DNA from: Paenibacillus radicis (ex Xue et al. 2023)
GTDB taxonomy: Bacteria; Bacillota; Bacilli; Paenibacillales; NBRC-103111
Direction of reading: 5' to 3'
NCBI RefSeq assembly: GCF_024722015.1
Contig: NZ_JANQBD010000003.1
Location: 186,001 to 250,000, forward strand
DNA length: 64,000 nucleotides
The position numbers and the translations under genes were made by a program. Below, piece after piece: positions 1 to 7,204 of the stretch; within the stretch, counting starts at the first letter, position 1, and the number at the start of each line of letters is the position of its first letter. Under the pieces are notes generated by a model. The model was not told where the DNA came from. It worked only from the letters and a program-made list of their open reading frames with translations, and ran no database searches.

Positions 1-547
1 CCAGCCCGTAGCTTTCCAGATTGACGCCTGCGATTTCAGCTAATTCACGAGCTGCAGCCACATCTTCTTCCGTGCACGTAGGAGATTTTAAAAGCAATGT
101 ATCCGAAATGATAGCCGACAACAACAAGCCAGCTATTTCTTTACGGACAGCTATCCCATTTTCTTTATACATTTTATTCAAAATCGTTGTTGTGCAGCCA
201 ACTGGCTCAGCACGGTAATACAACGGATGACTTGTCTCAAAGTTAGCAATGCGGTGATGGTCAATAACTTCAACAACACGAACCTGATCGATATCAGCTA
301 CGCTTTGTTGGCGTTCATTATGATCAACCAAAATAACAGCCTTTACTTCATTAGCTACAGTTTCTACTAAACGTGGAGCAGCAACTTTAAAATAGTCGAG
401 CACAAACTGAGTTTCGCCGCTGATTGAACCCAAACGAACCGGTTCCACATTTTTACCTAATTGTGTTTTCAAATCAGCATACGCAAGAGCAGAGCATATC
501 GAATCGGTGTCCGGATTCTTATGTCCGAAAATAAGTGTTTTTTCCAT
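1..547 (-). CDS. ppaC: Manganese-dependent inorganic pyrophosphatase, family II (N-terminal part; runs off left edge)
   Basis: Cytoplasmic enzyme that hydrolyses pyrophosphate to phosphate. The visible 182 residues start [16 protein letters not shown] and show the DHH-family metal motifs: H-x-N-P-D-T-D-S near residue 9, a DHNE motif near residue 75, and the diagnostic [10 protein letters not shown] motif near residue 97. Family II enzymes are about 310 residues, so roughly 40% (C-terminal part with the substrate-binding domain) lies outside the window. The ATG at 547 is preceded by AGGAGTAACTTTC, a good ribosome binding site. It appears monocistronic. The identity is secure; the gene is cut only by the window boundary. 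Confidence 0.93.
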   Translation of the reverse strand, partial: MEKTLIFGHKNPDTDSICSALAYADLKTQLGKNVEPVRLGSISGETQFVLDYFKVAAPRLVETVANEVKAVILVDHNERQQSVADIDQVRVVEVIDHHRIANFETSHPLYYRAEPVGCTTTILNKMYKENGIAVRKEIAGLLLSAIISDTLLLKSPTCTEEDVAAARELAEIAGVNLESYGL

Positions 548-750
548 GAAAGTTACTCCTTAAGTCATTTTTTTGGCCGAGAAAATTATACCATATAAAG
601 ATAATCCCTTTCTAGATTATATCGCTTAATTCTCTTATTCCAATGCTTTTACACAGATTATTAGAAAATAATCTTAACCATGCACCACCTGATAGTCGAT
701 GAGGTTTCTGCTTTTACGGCTACTGCTCTTTAGCACAAGTCCTATAAAAC

Positions 751-793
751 TCAAAAAAAGATCCCTGTCTGTATGGCTCAAACAAGGATCTTT
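751..793 (-). terminator. Rho-independent terminator of motAB
   Basis: AAAGATCC (786-793 read on the minus strand) pairs with GGATCTTT (757-764) and is followed by a run of seven T on the minus strand, directly after the motB stop. Confidence 0.85.
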
Positions 794-809
794 CGTATTC
801 TTTTAACGA

Positions 810-1601
810 CTATTCCGGAGCTTTAATATTCCGCACAACACTAACTTCTACGCGGCGGTTGTTGCCTCGGCCCTCAACGGTCGCGTTAGTGTCAACAGGA
901 CGGTATTCCCCATAGCCAGTGGAGCTAAAATAGGATGGGTCCAGCGTCTTCCTGGCCAGAACAACCTTCATGAAGTTCAATGCGCGCTTCGAACTCAAAT
1001 CCCAATTATCGCTAAATTCACCCTTAGAAATAGGGATATTATCCGTGTAGCCCGCCACTTCGATTTGATACCCCGGGTATTGGCCGAGCATATCAGCGAT
1101 AGCAATACCCAATTTCTGCGAATCTGCTTTAATAGCAGCCGAGCCTGAATCGAATAGCGCGTTATCACGAATTGTAATAACAAGTCTATCGTTAGTCAGC
1201 TTCGTTTCGAGCTCTGCCGCCAGCTTGTTATCGTTGATATAAGCGTCCAGCTTTTTCTTAAGCTCTTCGAGCTGCTGCTTTTCCTTCTCCAGCTGCTTCT
1301 GTTGCTTTTCTTTTTCCTCTTGCTTTTCTTTCGTGTTTTCCGATGTTTCATCTTGCTTGCTCTTATCAACATTCGGCGTTATATCCAGAGGAACAAGATT
1401 GGACGTTGCAAAGGGAGCGGAACCTCCGGTAAAGGCAGAATTAAGCGACTTCATAATAATGTCGTATTTCTTGGCATCCACCTTGCTGGAAGCGAACAGG
1501 ATGATAAAGAGCGCCAGCAGCAAAGTAAGCAAATCAGCATAGGGGATTAGCCAGGATTCGTCTACATGTTCTTCATGATGCTCTTTCTTGTGTTTCTTCA
1601 T
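810..1601 (-). CDS. motB: Flagellar motor stator protein MotB
   Basis: Stator subunit that anchors the flagellar ion channel to peptidoglycan. It has a short basic/His-rich cytoplasmic N-terminus, one membrane helix at about residues 17-39 with the ion-binding aspartate D23 (motif W-x-x-P-Y-A-D-L-L-T), a charged Lys/Glu/Gln coiled-coil linker at about 75-120, and a C-terminal OmpA-like peptidoglycan-binding domain (VAGYTDNIP, then NRRVEVSVVR). The length of 263 is normal. The start lies 2 nt after the motA stop, so the two are translated from one message. Whether the stator uses H+ or Na+ cannot be decided from sequence alone. Confidence 0.95.
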   Translation of the reverse strand: MKKHKKEHHEEHVDESWLIPYADLLTLLLALFIILFASSKVDAKKYDIIMKSLNSAFTGGSAPFATSNLVPLDITPNVDKSKQDETSENTKEKQEEKEKQQKQLEKEKQQLEELKKKLDAYINDNKLAAELETKLTNDRLVITIRDNALFDSGSAAIKADSQKLGIAIADMLGQYPGYQIEVAGYTDNIPISKGEFSDNWDLSSKRALNFMKVVLARKTLDPSYFSSTGYGEYRPVDTNATVEGRGNNRRVEVSVVRNIKAPE

Positions 1602-1603
1602 GA

Positions 1604-2389
1604 CTACACACCCTCGTTCGCAGCTGTTTCAGAATCACGTTGAGAAGTTGGAATAAACACCATTAGCTTCTGGCGGACAGCAACGGCTGAAATACCTGAT
1701 TGTATGGATAGAATGCCTTCTACCATCATCATTTTGATTTCTACTTCTTTCTTCGATTTCTGCTTCAGTTTATTAGCAATAGGATGCCATAAAACATAAC
1801 CGGTAAAGATCCCCAACAAAGTTGCTACAAAAGCCGCCGAAATCAAATGACCCAGCGCTTCAATTTCGTTCAGGTTGCCGAGCGCCGCTATAAGACCTAC
1901 TACTGCGCCTAGTACCCCTAGGGTCGGAGCATAAGTGCCCGCTTGTGTAAAAATCAAAGCTCCGTTACGATGGCGATCTTCCATGGTTGAAATATCTTCA
2001 AGTAAAACATCTCTTACAAAATCCTCATCATTACCATCGATAATGAGACGCAATCCATTTCGCAAAAATGCATTCTCAATCTCATCAACCTTGCTCTCCA
2101 GAGCAAGCAAGCCTTCACGGCGAGTGATGCTCACCCATTCAACGAACATGTTGACCAAATCAAGCTTCGAAATCAGCTTTTGTTCTGTAAATGTCATCTT
2201 CAACAGCTTGGGAAACTTCTTCATCTCTTCTAACGAGAAGCCAATAAATAAAGAAGCCGCAGTTCCGCCAAAAATAATTAAGATCGCAGCAGGGTTTGCC
2301 AGAGCAACCAGACTCGCTCCTTTCAAAACCATACCAACACCTATCGAAATAATAGCAAGAATAATACCAATAATAGTAGATTTTTCCAT
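1604..2389 (-). CDS. motA: Flagellar motor stator protein MotA
   Basis: Partner of MotB in the torque-generating stator channel. The 261 residues begin MEKSTIIGIILAIISIGVG and contain four predicted membrane segments (about 4-22, 30-50, 150-170, 180-200) with a large cytoplasmic loop between TM2 and TM3 that touches the rotor (charged residues around 85-115). The Pro pair expected at the channel entrance is visible in GTYAPTLGVLG and VLWHPIANK. A GGAAGGAAT ribosome binding site precedes the ATG. It is followed immediately by motB. The other flagellar genes are not in this window, as is usual for motAB in Bacillales. Confidence 0.95.
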   Translation of the reverse strand: MEKSTIIGIILAIISIGVGMVLKGASLVALANPAAILIIFGGTAASLFIGFSLEEMKKFPKLLKMTFTEQKLISKLDLVNMFVEWVSITRREGLLALESKVDEIENAFLRNGLRLIIDGNDEDFVRDVLLEDISTMEDRHRNGALIFTQAGTYAPTLGVLGAVVGLIAALGNLNEIEALGHLISAAFVATLLGIFTGYVLWHPIANKLKQKSKKEVEIKMMMVEGILSIQSGISAVAVRQKLMVFIPTSQRDSETAANEGV

Positions 2390-2746
2390 GATAGATTCCT
2401 TCCGAATATGTAATAAATTCTAATAGAGACAGTTGGGTTGTTGCCGGACTTACTGAACCTCCAATCCTATTATTAATCACATCCGTTCTACGAAAGTTGG
2501 ATTATAGGGTTAGCATTTTATCATTTCGACACATTTAGACATTTTCCTGCTTAACCCAATTAATTAATTGGGTAATTCAACCCAATATAAGTTTTTAACA
2601 GATGGAAGGCGAAAAAAACAAAGATGTACCACGCACTTATTAGGTCTTTTATACCATGACTAAGTCCTTTGTCGCCATAATATCCCGGTAAATTATCATT
2701 GTAAAATAGTGCTTAAAGGACTATTAATTTGTAAGCGTTTCATTTC
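2390..2746. other. Intergenic region upstream of motA with a 20-bp perfect palindrome
   Basis: No gene is seen in this stretch. It holds a perfect palindrome ACCCAATTAA/TTAATTGGGT at 2554-2573, a further ACCCAAT copy at 2580, and an inverted pair AGTCCTTT...AAAGGACT around 2664-2723 that could form a long hairpin behind the pantothenate kinase gene. A TATAAT hexamer on the minus strand near 2505 could belong to the motA promoter. Confidence 0.5.
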
Positions 2747-3574
2747 TCACAAAGATAACCAAGCGCCGATAGCTCCGCTATAGGATCCGTTTTCCAAAAA
2801 CACGGCTTCCGCTCCTCTGAGTTTGGTGTAACCCACAACGATATCCTGTAATAATTCATTGCTCACAAAAGATGATCCTATATACACAATACTGGAAACC
2901 CCGCACTGACCCGCTGCAAGAACACTGGCTGTAGTGACGGTTTCTCCAACAAGTCCCATCACTGAAGCTAACAAATCCGCGATATCTCTAGTGCTTGAAC
3001 CATCAGTTCGTACATTGCCAAAATTGCTAGCTGTCAGATCGCCTGGAATAGGCGGCACGGCCCCTTCGTAAATATGGCTGACCTTTAAATCCACATGCTC
3101 CCTGTTGCCTTTTTTAGCGGTCTGGATAATTTCATTGTAATCCCCTATCCCCGTTAATAAGTAGGACAATCCTATCAGGCTCCCTCCCCCAACCCCGCTT
3201 CCGCCAAGTCGGTAGTGCTTATTCGTGTCTGCATAATGAATCGACGTTCCTGTTCCGCAATTTGTTAGAACGAAGGCTTCCGGTGCCCCCTCAACATCTT
3301 GCAATAAATACTGTACCCCTCTGCAAGTAGCATCGAACTCTACAATCGTGCTTACGTCATGCTGTGATAGACAGGATTGCAGAAGGGCTGCTTTGCCGCC
3401 GGTTATGCAAACCTTAGCCTCGGGAGCATGCTGCTTGATCCATGAGGCTGCTTCCCGAATCTGAGGGGATGGGAAATGGATATACTCCATCACCTCTTCT
3501 GACTCCGCTGCCCTGTAAGCTATTTTGATTAGAGTACCGCCAGCATCAATACCCATTTTCATAATTGGTTCCAA
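2747..3574 (-). CDS. coaW: Type II pantothenate kinase
   Basis: Phosphorylates pantothenate, the first step of coenzyme A synthesis, using the ASKHA (actin/hexokinase) fold rather than the fold of bacterial CoaA. The phosphate-1 motif is MGIDAGGTLIKIAYR; a second Gly-rich block, TNCGTGTSIHY, and the later GGSGVGGGSLIGLSYLL motif match the staphylococcal CoaW family (about 267 residues). The start is uncertain: an ATG at 3595 has its AGG directly abutting it; a TTG at 3574 is 10 nt behind AGAGG and is preferred; ATGs at 3562 and 3556 are also in frame. Downstream gene of a likely operon with the phosphatase and the methyltransferase fusion. Confidence 0.88.
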   Translation of the reverse strand: MEPIMKMGIDAGGTLIKIAYRAAESEEVMEYIHFPSPQIREAASWIKQHAPEAKVCITGGKAALLQSCLSQHDVSTIVEFDATCRGVQYLLQDVEGAPEAFVLTNCGTGTSIHYADTNKHYRLGGSGVGGGSLIGLSYLLTGIGDYNEIIQTAKKGNREHVDLKVSHIYEGAVPPIPGDLTASNFGNVRTDGSSTRDIADLLASVMGLVGETVTTASVLAAGQCGVSSIVYIGSSFVSNELLQDIVVGYTKLRGAEAVFLENGSYSGAIGAWLSL

Positions 3575-3621
3575 TGAACAGTCGCCTCTTTCCATCCTTA
3601 GATGTCGATTATTAATTGACT

Positions 3622-4152
3622 CTATCCTTCGTATTTATATATTCCACAGTAATCAATTTCTTCTGAATGTGTCCCCAGCAGAGAGGCTATTACCATACCG
3701 TAACATACTACAATAATTTGGGAATACTCTTTATACCTGCTCAGCACTTCTTTAGTTCGTAAGAGCAGATCTTCTCTTGTTTCCCACAGTCTTGTCTCTC
3801 CAACCGGATATTTCCCATCATGAAGCATAAAATCGTTCCAGAGATCAGTTATTTCATCGACAGTTTGAGCTTGCCAGTTATCTGGAGTCCATTCATGCAA
3901 ATCAAATTCAACCTGCAGCGGCAAACCTAACGTTCTGTTCATTACCGCGGCAGTCTGGAGAGATCGTGTGTACGGTGAAGAGAGAATGAGCTCACAGGTC
4001 TGTAATTCAACTTCCTTGCTCAGCAGCCCTTCTGCCTGTTTAATTCCTCTTTCGGTTAAAGGGACAAAATCTCTTCTTTGGCTGCTGAGCTGCCTTCTAT
4101 CCTTAAGGCTCCAATCAGGCTCACCATGTCTCACCAAATAGTATAGGGTCAT
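3622..4152 (-). CDS. Histidine phosphatase family protein (phosphoglycerate mutase-like)
   Basis: A 176-residue single-domain protein with the catalytic LVRHGEPDW motif at residues 6-14; His8 of RHG would be the phospho-acceptor. The second half contains ILSSPYTRSLQTA, the usual Arg-bearing loop, and a degraded second histidine region. VVCYGMVIASLL stands where VSHGGVIR is expected, so the usual second catalytic His is replaced by CYG, which is unusual. Substrate unknown; the family includes broad phosphatases. AGGAGG ribosome binding site 8 nt before the ATG; sits 12 bp after the methyltransferase fusion gene and 47 bp before coaW. Confidence 0.82.
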   Translation of the reverse strand: MTLYYLVRHGEPDWSLKDRRQLSSQRRDFVPLTERGIKQAEGLLSKEVELQTCELILSSPYTRSLQTAAVMNRTLGLPLQVEFDLHEWTPDNWQAQTVDEITDLWNDFMLHDGKYPVGETRLWETREDLLLRTKEVLSRYKEYSQIIVVCYGMVIASLLGTHSEEIDYCGIYKYEG

Positions 4153-4164
4153 GAATCATTCCTC

Positions 4165-5049
4165 CTATATCGTATAGCTGACATACCAGAAGCTGTTTCC
4201 TGCAAACACCTTAAGCTGCTTAGCCATCGGTTTGAAGATGTCGTAGAGCTCTTCTTTGGAGTAATAATTTTTTACGATTTCGTGCCTGGAGCCATCCACT
4301 AGCTCTCGAAGCTTGAAGGTATCCTCGCAATCTTCTTTATAAACCAGTTCTCCCCCTCTTCCGCTAACATACACATTATCTGCCATAAAAACGTTAGCAC
4401 CGGGGCCAAGTCGTTTGTGCAAGCCTGTTAAGAAGTCGTCCAGCTTATTTTTCGGGATATGAGAAAACCAAAAGTTAGCAAGAGCTCCATTAAAAACACC
4501 GGGAATAGAATCAAGCTCATAAGCATTTCCAATCAAAAAGCTGGCTTTATTTTGAGGTATTTGTTTGGCTTCTGCAATTTGCAGCACTTCGGGTCTAATA
4601 TCCGTACCCGTAATGTGCTTGACAGCCACGGCGACAATTTGAGTCCAATAACCGGTACCACAAGCTATTTCAAGTACCGTCCTGTCAACAAGCGCATCCT
4701 TCATAGCTTTACCTATCAGTAAAAGCTCATTTTGATAATCGGGTTCATCCCGGTGGTATATCCTTTCATATTCAGCCGCGCGCAAACCATAATAGGTTTG
4801 TAATTTCGAGTTGTCTTGATTTATAGTTTGGATTCTCTCGGATAGTAAAGTTGATTCCTTTTGTTTGGTATCCAGGAGACTGGAAAAAATAGCGCTTCCC
4901 TGTGATTTATAGTTGGCTAGCAAGCTATGAGTCGCCATGACAATCACCTGGGTCATAGAGAGTCCAGTTTCTGCTGCCATGTGCTCCAGATCACTCTTCA
5001 CCTTATCCGGCAAATATACAGATAATCGTTTGGTCTTATCCTCGGTCAT
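4165..5049 (-). CDS. Ribbon-helix-helix DNA-binding domain fused to a class I SAM-dependent methyltransferase
   Basis: Residues 7-47 (KRLSVYLPDKVKSDLEHM onward) have the pattern of a CopG/ribbon-helix-helix DNA-binding domain. After a linker at about 50-85, residues 86-294 form a Rossmann methyltransferase with motif I LEIACGTGYW at 126-135, a GTDIRPEVL motif II, and LANFWFSHIP as motif IV. The methyl acceptor is unknown. The fusion suggests a self-regulated enzyme, and two palindromes (5083-5103 and 5138-5159) lie in its own promoter region. First gene of a likely operon with the histidine phosphatase and coaW. Domain calls are by eye; the methyltransferase half is secure, the RHH half likely. 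Confidence 0.8.
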   Translation of the reverse strand: MTEDKTKRLSVYLPDKVKSDLEHMAAETGLSMTQVIVMATHSLLANYKSQGSAIFSSLLDTKQKESTLLSERIQTINQDNSKLQTYYGLRAAEYERIYHRDEPDYQNELLLIGKAMKDALVDRTVLEIACGTGYWTQIVAVAVKHITGTDIRPEVLQIAEAKQIPQNKASFLIGNAYELDSIPGVFNGALANFWFSHIPKNKLDDFLTGLHKRLGPGANVFMADNVYVSGRGGELVYKEDCEDTFKLRELVDGSRHEIVKNYYSKEELYDIFKPMAKQLKVFAGNSFWYVSYTI

Positions 5050-5082
5050 AAGCCTTTGCCCCCTTAGATCATTTCAAATAAG

Positions 5083-5103
5083 TTAACATATATTATGTGT
5101 TAA
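5083..5103. promoter_or_regulatory. Near-palindromic A+T-rich site upstream of the RHH-methyltransferase gene
   Basis: TTAACATA...TATGTGTTAA, 34 bp upstream of the start codon, with arms matching at most positions. Size and position suit an operator for the RHH domain. Inference only. Confidence 0.45.
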
Positions 5104-5137
5104 TTCAACCTATTTTATATGCTAAGCTTTATTTTGT

Positions 5138-5159
5138 TTACATAATAATTATTATGTAA
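5138..5159. promoter_or_regulatory. Perfect 22-bp palindrome, putative operator
   Basis: TTACATAA-N6-TTATGTAA, symmetric over all 22 positions (the centre is TAATTA). The same arms and the same 6-bp spacing recur at 7152-7173 downstream of pncB. Together with the weaker site at 5083 it brackets the promoter of the RHH-methyltransferase gene. Confidence 0.55.
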
Positions 5160-5694
5160 TCTTCAGACGGCTTGACCGAATTATTTTCGCAAATTACTGA
5201 TCCTAATGCGGAAGTAATTGTTCCTTTATCACCTGAAAAGTCCAAAAATCAGAGTGATAAGGGAACAGCCCGTTCCGTTATTGCTCTGTTTTTGTGCATA
5301 AATGCTCCATTCCGCCAACATAACGGAATTCCCACTTCCGCTATCGCCCCAGATTGGAGGCGGCAGATGGAATAGCGGAACTCTCCGTTCCGCAAAAAAT
5401 CCTCCAGGGCTCATCGCCGCTATCCATATAAAAATCCCCTTGATCATTGGTGCATTAAAGATCTTAAGAAGCTCTAATAGCTCTAACCCAAGCAAAGTAG
5501 GCAGGTTACTCGCTCATTCTTCATTCGCGTCTCAGCGGTAGCTTTTCTTGCAATATTTAGAAAGGTGAACCTCCGGTTCAAACTTATACGTTCTAACTAT
5601 TATAAAGAAATAAGGAGGGAAGGATGCCCAAGCATCTTCCTCTCCTTACTTATGAAGCCAACTACTTAGTATGTTTATCCTTCCGCATGGGAAT
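5160..5694. repeat. Non-coding region with nested inverted repeats (about 5220-5420)
   Basis: No gene is supported here; short open frames have no ribosome binding site or family resemblance. It contains GTTCCTTTATCAC (5220-5232) paired with GTGATAAGGGAAC (5254-5266). Further GTTCCGYTATT-type blocks in both orientations lie between about 5270 and 5400, able to fold into several hairpins. This looks like an interspersed non-coding repeat. It also holds the yhaM terminator. Confidence 0.5.
5605..5650 (-). terminator. Terminator of yhaM
   Basis: AAGGAG-A-GGAAGATGC and GCATCCTTCC-C-TCCTT form a long stem (5611-5650), followed on the minus strand by ATTTCTTTATAA. Confidence 0.75.
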
Positions 5695-6651
5695 TTACCA
5701 CTTCATACGGTAAACAGGCTTATTTTCCAATCCTCGAATGAGAGGTGTCCAGCTTTCAGTGTCAGGCAATACATCAATGGCATCCTCCACCATTTGCAGC
5801 TTGGCGTCCAATGCGTCAATATGATGCAGAGCTACCGCTTCCGCTGTCTGAGGCTGGACCGGGCTGCCCCATTCTCCCAAGTTGTGATGAGATAATACTA
5901 AATGCTGCAAAGCAAGCACACGCTCCGATTGTAGATCAATATCACATCGAATAGCCGCCTCTGTGATCCAACTGGACGCCATAGCGATATGTCCTAATAA
6001 TTTGCCTTGAACGCTATACTCCGACACTATTCCCATCTGGGCAATCATTTCCTCCGGCTTAGCTATATCATGTAAGATTATACCAGCTTTAAGCAAATCC
6101 GCATTCAAAAAAGGCCGCTGCTTGCAAATAAAATCTCCAATTTCCAGCATCCGTACCATATGATAAGCCAAACCTGCGAAGTAAGCATGGTGATGGGTTT
6201 TAGCCGCTGGATAATGCATTAGCTTTTCTTCCACTTTGGAAACACAATAAGCAACGATCTTTTTAATTTCCAAGTCAGTTATGTCTTCAAGCACTTGTTT
6301 AATGGTATATACGAGATCTATAGGAAGAATTGGCGCAGACCGAATAAAATCGGTAAGCGTTATGCCATCATCATCGTTTGCTTTACGGATTTTGGTTATT
6401 TTCACTTGCAGCTTTTCCCTGTATGTATGCGCAATTCCTTGAACCTTCACAAGTCCCATAGGGAAAAAAGTTTCCTTGTCAGTTGTAGTAACATCCCAAT
6501 ATTTAGCTGAAATCTGACCACTCGAATCGCATAAGACAATGTCAAAATAATCCTTCGCAGGAGTCCCGTTCGTTTGCTTAACCTCCAGCTCCTTCAATAA
6601 ATAAAAGCCGACGAATTCATCCTGATGATTGAGACTTCTAATAATACTCAT
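5695..6651 (-). CDS. yhaM: 3'-5' exoribonuclease YhaM family
   Basis: Cytoplasmic 3'-5' exonuclease acting on RNA and single-stranded DNA ends. The N-terminal 100 residues form an OB-fold nucleic-acid binding domain (FVGFYLLKELEVK, then SAKYWDVT). The C-terminal part is an HD-domain phosphohydrolase with the metal-binding His/Asp pattern TKTHHHAYFAGL-like (here AAKTHHHAYFAGLAYH), GIILHDIAKPEE and the later ALQHLVLSHH. Length 318 is close to the B. subtilis protein (314). GGAGG ribosome binding site 8 nt before the ATG; the gene has its own terminator. Confidence 0.92.
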   Translation of the reverse strand: MSIIRSLNHQDEFVGFYLLKELEVKQTNGTPAKDYFDIVLCDSSGQISAKYWDVTTTDKETFFPMGLVKVQGIAHTYREKLQVKITKIRKANDDDGITLTDFIRSAPILPIDLVYTIKQVLEDITDLEIKKIVAYCVSKVEEKLMHYPAAKTHHHAYFAGLAYHMVRMLEIGDFICKQRPFLNADLLKAGIILHDIAKPEEMIAQMGIVSEYSVQGKLLGHIAMASSWITEAAIRCDIDLQSERVLALQHLVLSHHNLGEWGSPVQPQTAEAVALHHIDALDAKLQMVEDAIDVLPDTESWTPLIRGLENKPVYRMKW

Positions 6652-6683
6652 ATGCTTACCTCCGAAATTTTAAAAATTTATAA

Positions 6684-6950
6684 TTAAGCCCATAATTTAA
6701 AGTAGTAGAAAATGACAACATGCAGCAGTAAAAATAAAGGAATGCCAATTACAAAAGACTTATGCTTCGTTTTATGTCGAAATAACCTCATAGCCAGCCA
6801 CGCGCCGGCAGCCCCGCCTATAGCAGCAAACATAAACAGCTGTTTTTCAGGAATGCGTCTTGCTTTGTGTCTTGCTCTCGATTTATCCAGTCCCATGCTA
6901 ACAAAAGCTACTACATTTACCAAAATTAGATATGCATAAATCAACTTCAA
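6684..6950 (-). CDS. Small DUF1294 membrane protein
   Basis: An 88-residue protein with membrane segments at about 4-19, 42-58 and 68-84, and the family hallmark GLDKSRARHKARRIPE followed by GGAAGAWLAM. It starts with TTG 5 nt after GGTGAG. The function of DUF1294 is not known. It lies 32 bp upstream of yhaM on the same strand and may be cotranscribed. Confidence 0.8.
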   Translation of the reverse strand: MKLIYAYLILVNVVAFVSMGLDKSRARHKARRIPEKQLFMFAAIGGAAGAWLAMRLFRHKTKHKSFVIGIPLFLLLHVVIFYYFKLWA

Positions 6951-7142
6951 TTTTACTCACCTTCCTCAACGTTCCCCTACTAGACTATAAATCAATATGT
7001 TCCTCTTGGGAAGTCATGCAACTGGTTTATCACAATTTCAATGGACTAAAAGTCAATCAGCTGCCCTTTCATAGACACATGTTTAGCCGAAAGACTTAAC
7101 TCATGGTGGAATGCTGCGTGAAATCAAAACTTACTTCAACGA

Positions 7143-7182
7143 CAAATAAGATTACATAACAAATGTTATGTAATCTTATTTG
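7143..7182. promoter_or_regulatory. Perfect 18-bp inverted repeat downstream of pncB
   Basis: The left arm CAAATAAGATTACATAAC and its exact reverse complement are separated by 4 bp. Its core is TTACATAA-N6-TTATGTAA (7152-7173), matching the palindrome at 5138-5159. It lies 22 bp beyond the pncB stop, so it could serve as a terminator hairpin (A+T-rich, no separate T run) or as a protein binding site. Confidence 0.55.
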
Positions 7183-7204
7183 CGAGACCTTCATATATAT
7201 CCCC

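Noticed and set aside
5172..5541. Short overlapping frames in the region after the RHH-methyltransferase gene
   Set aside because: They overlap inverted repeats, lack ribosome binding sites and resemble nothing; treated as non-coding repeat.
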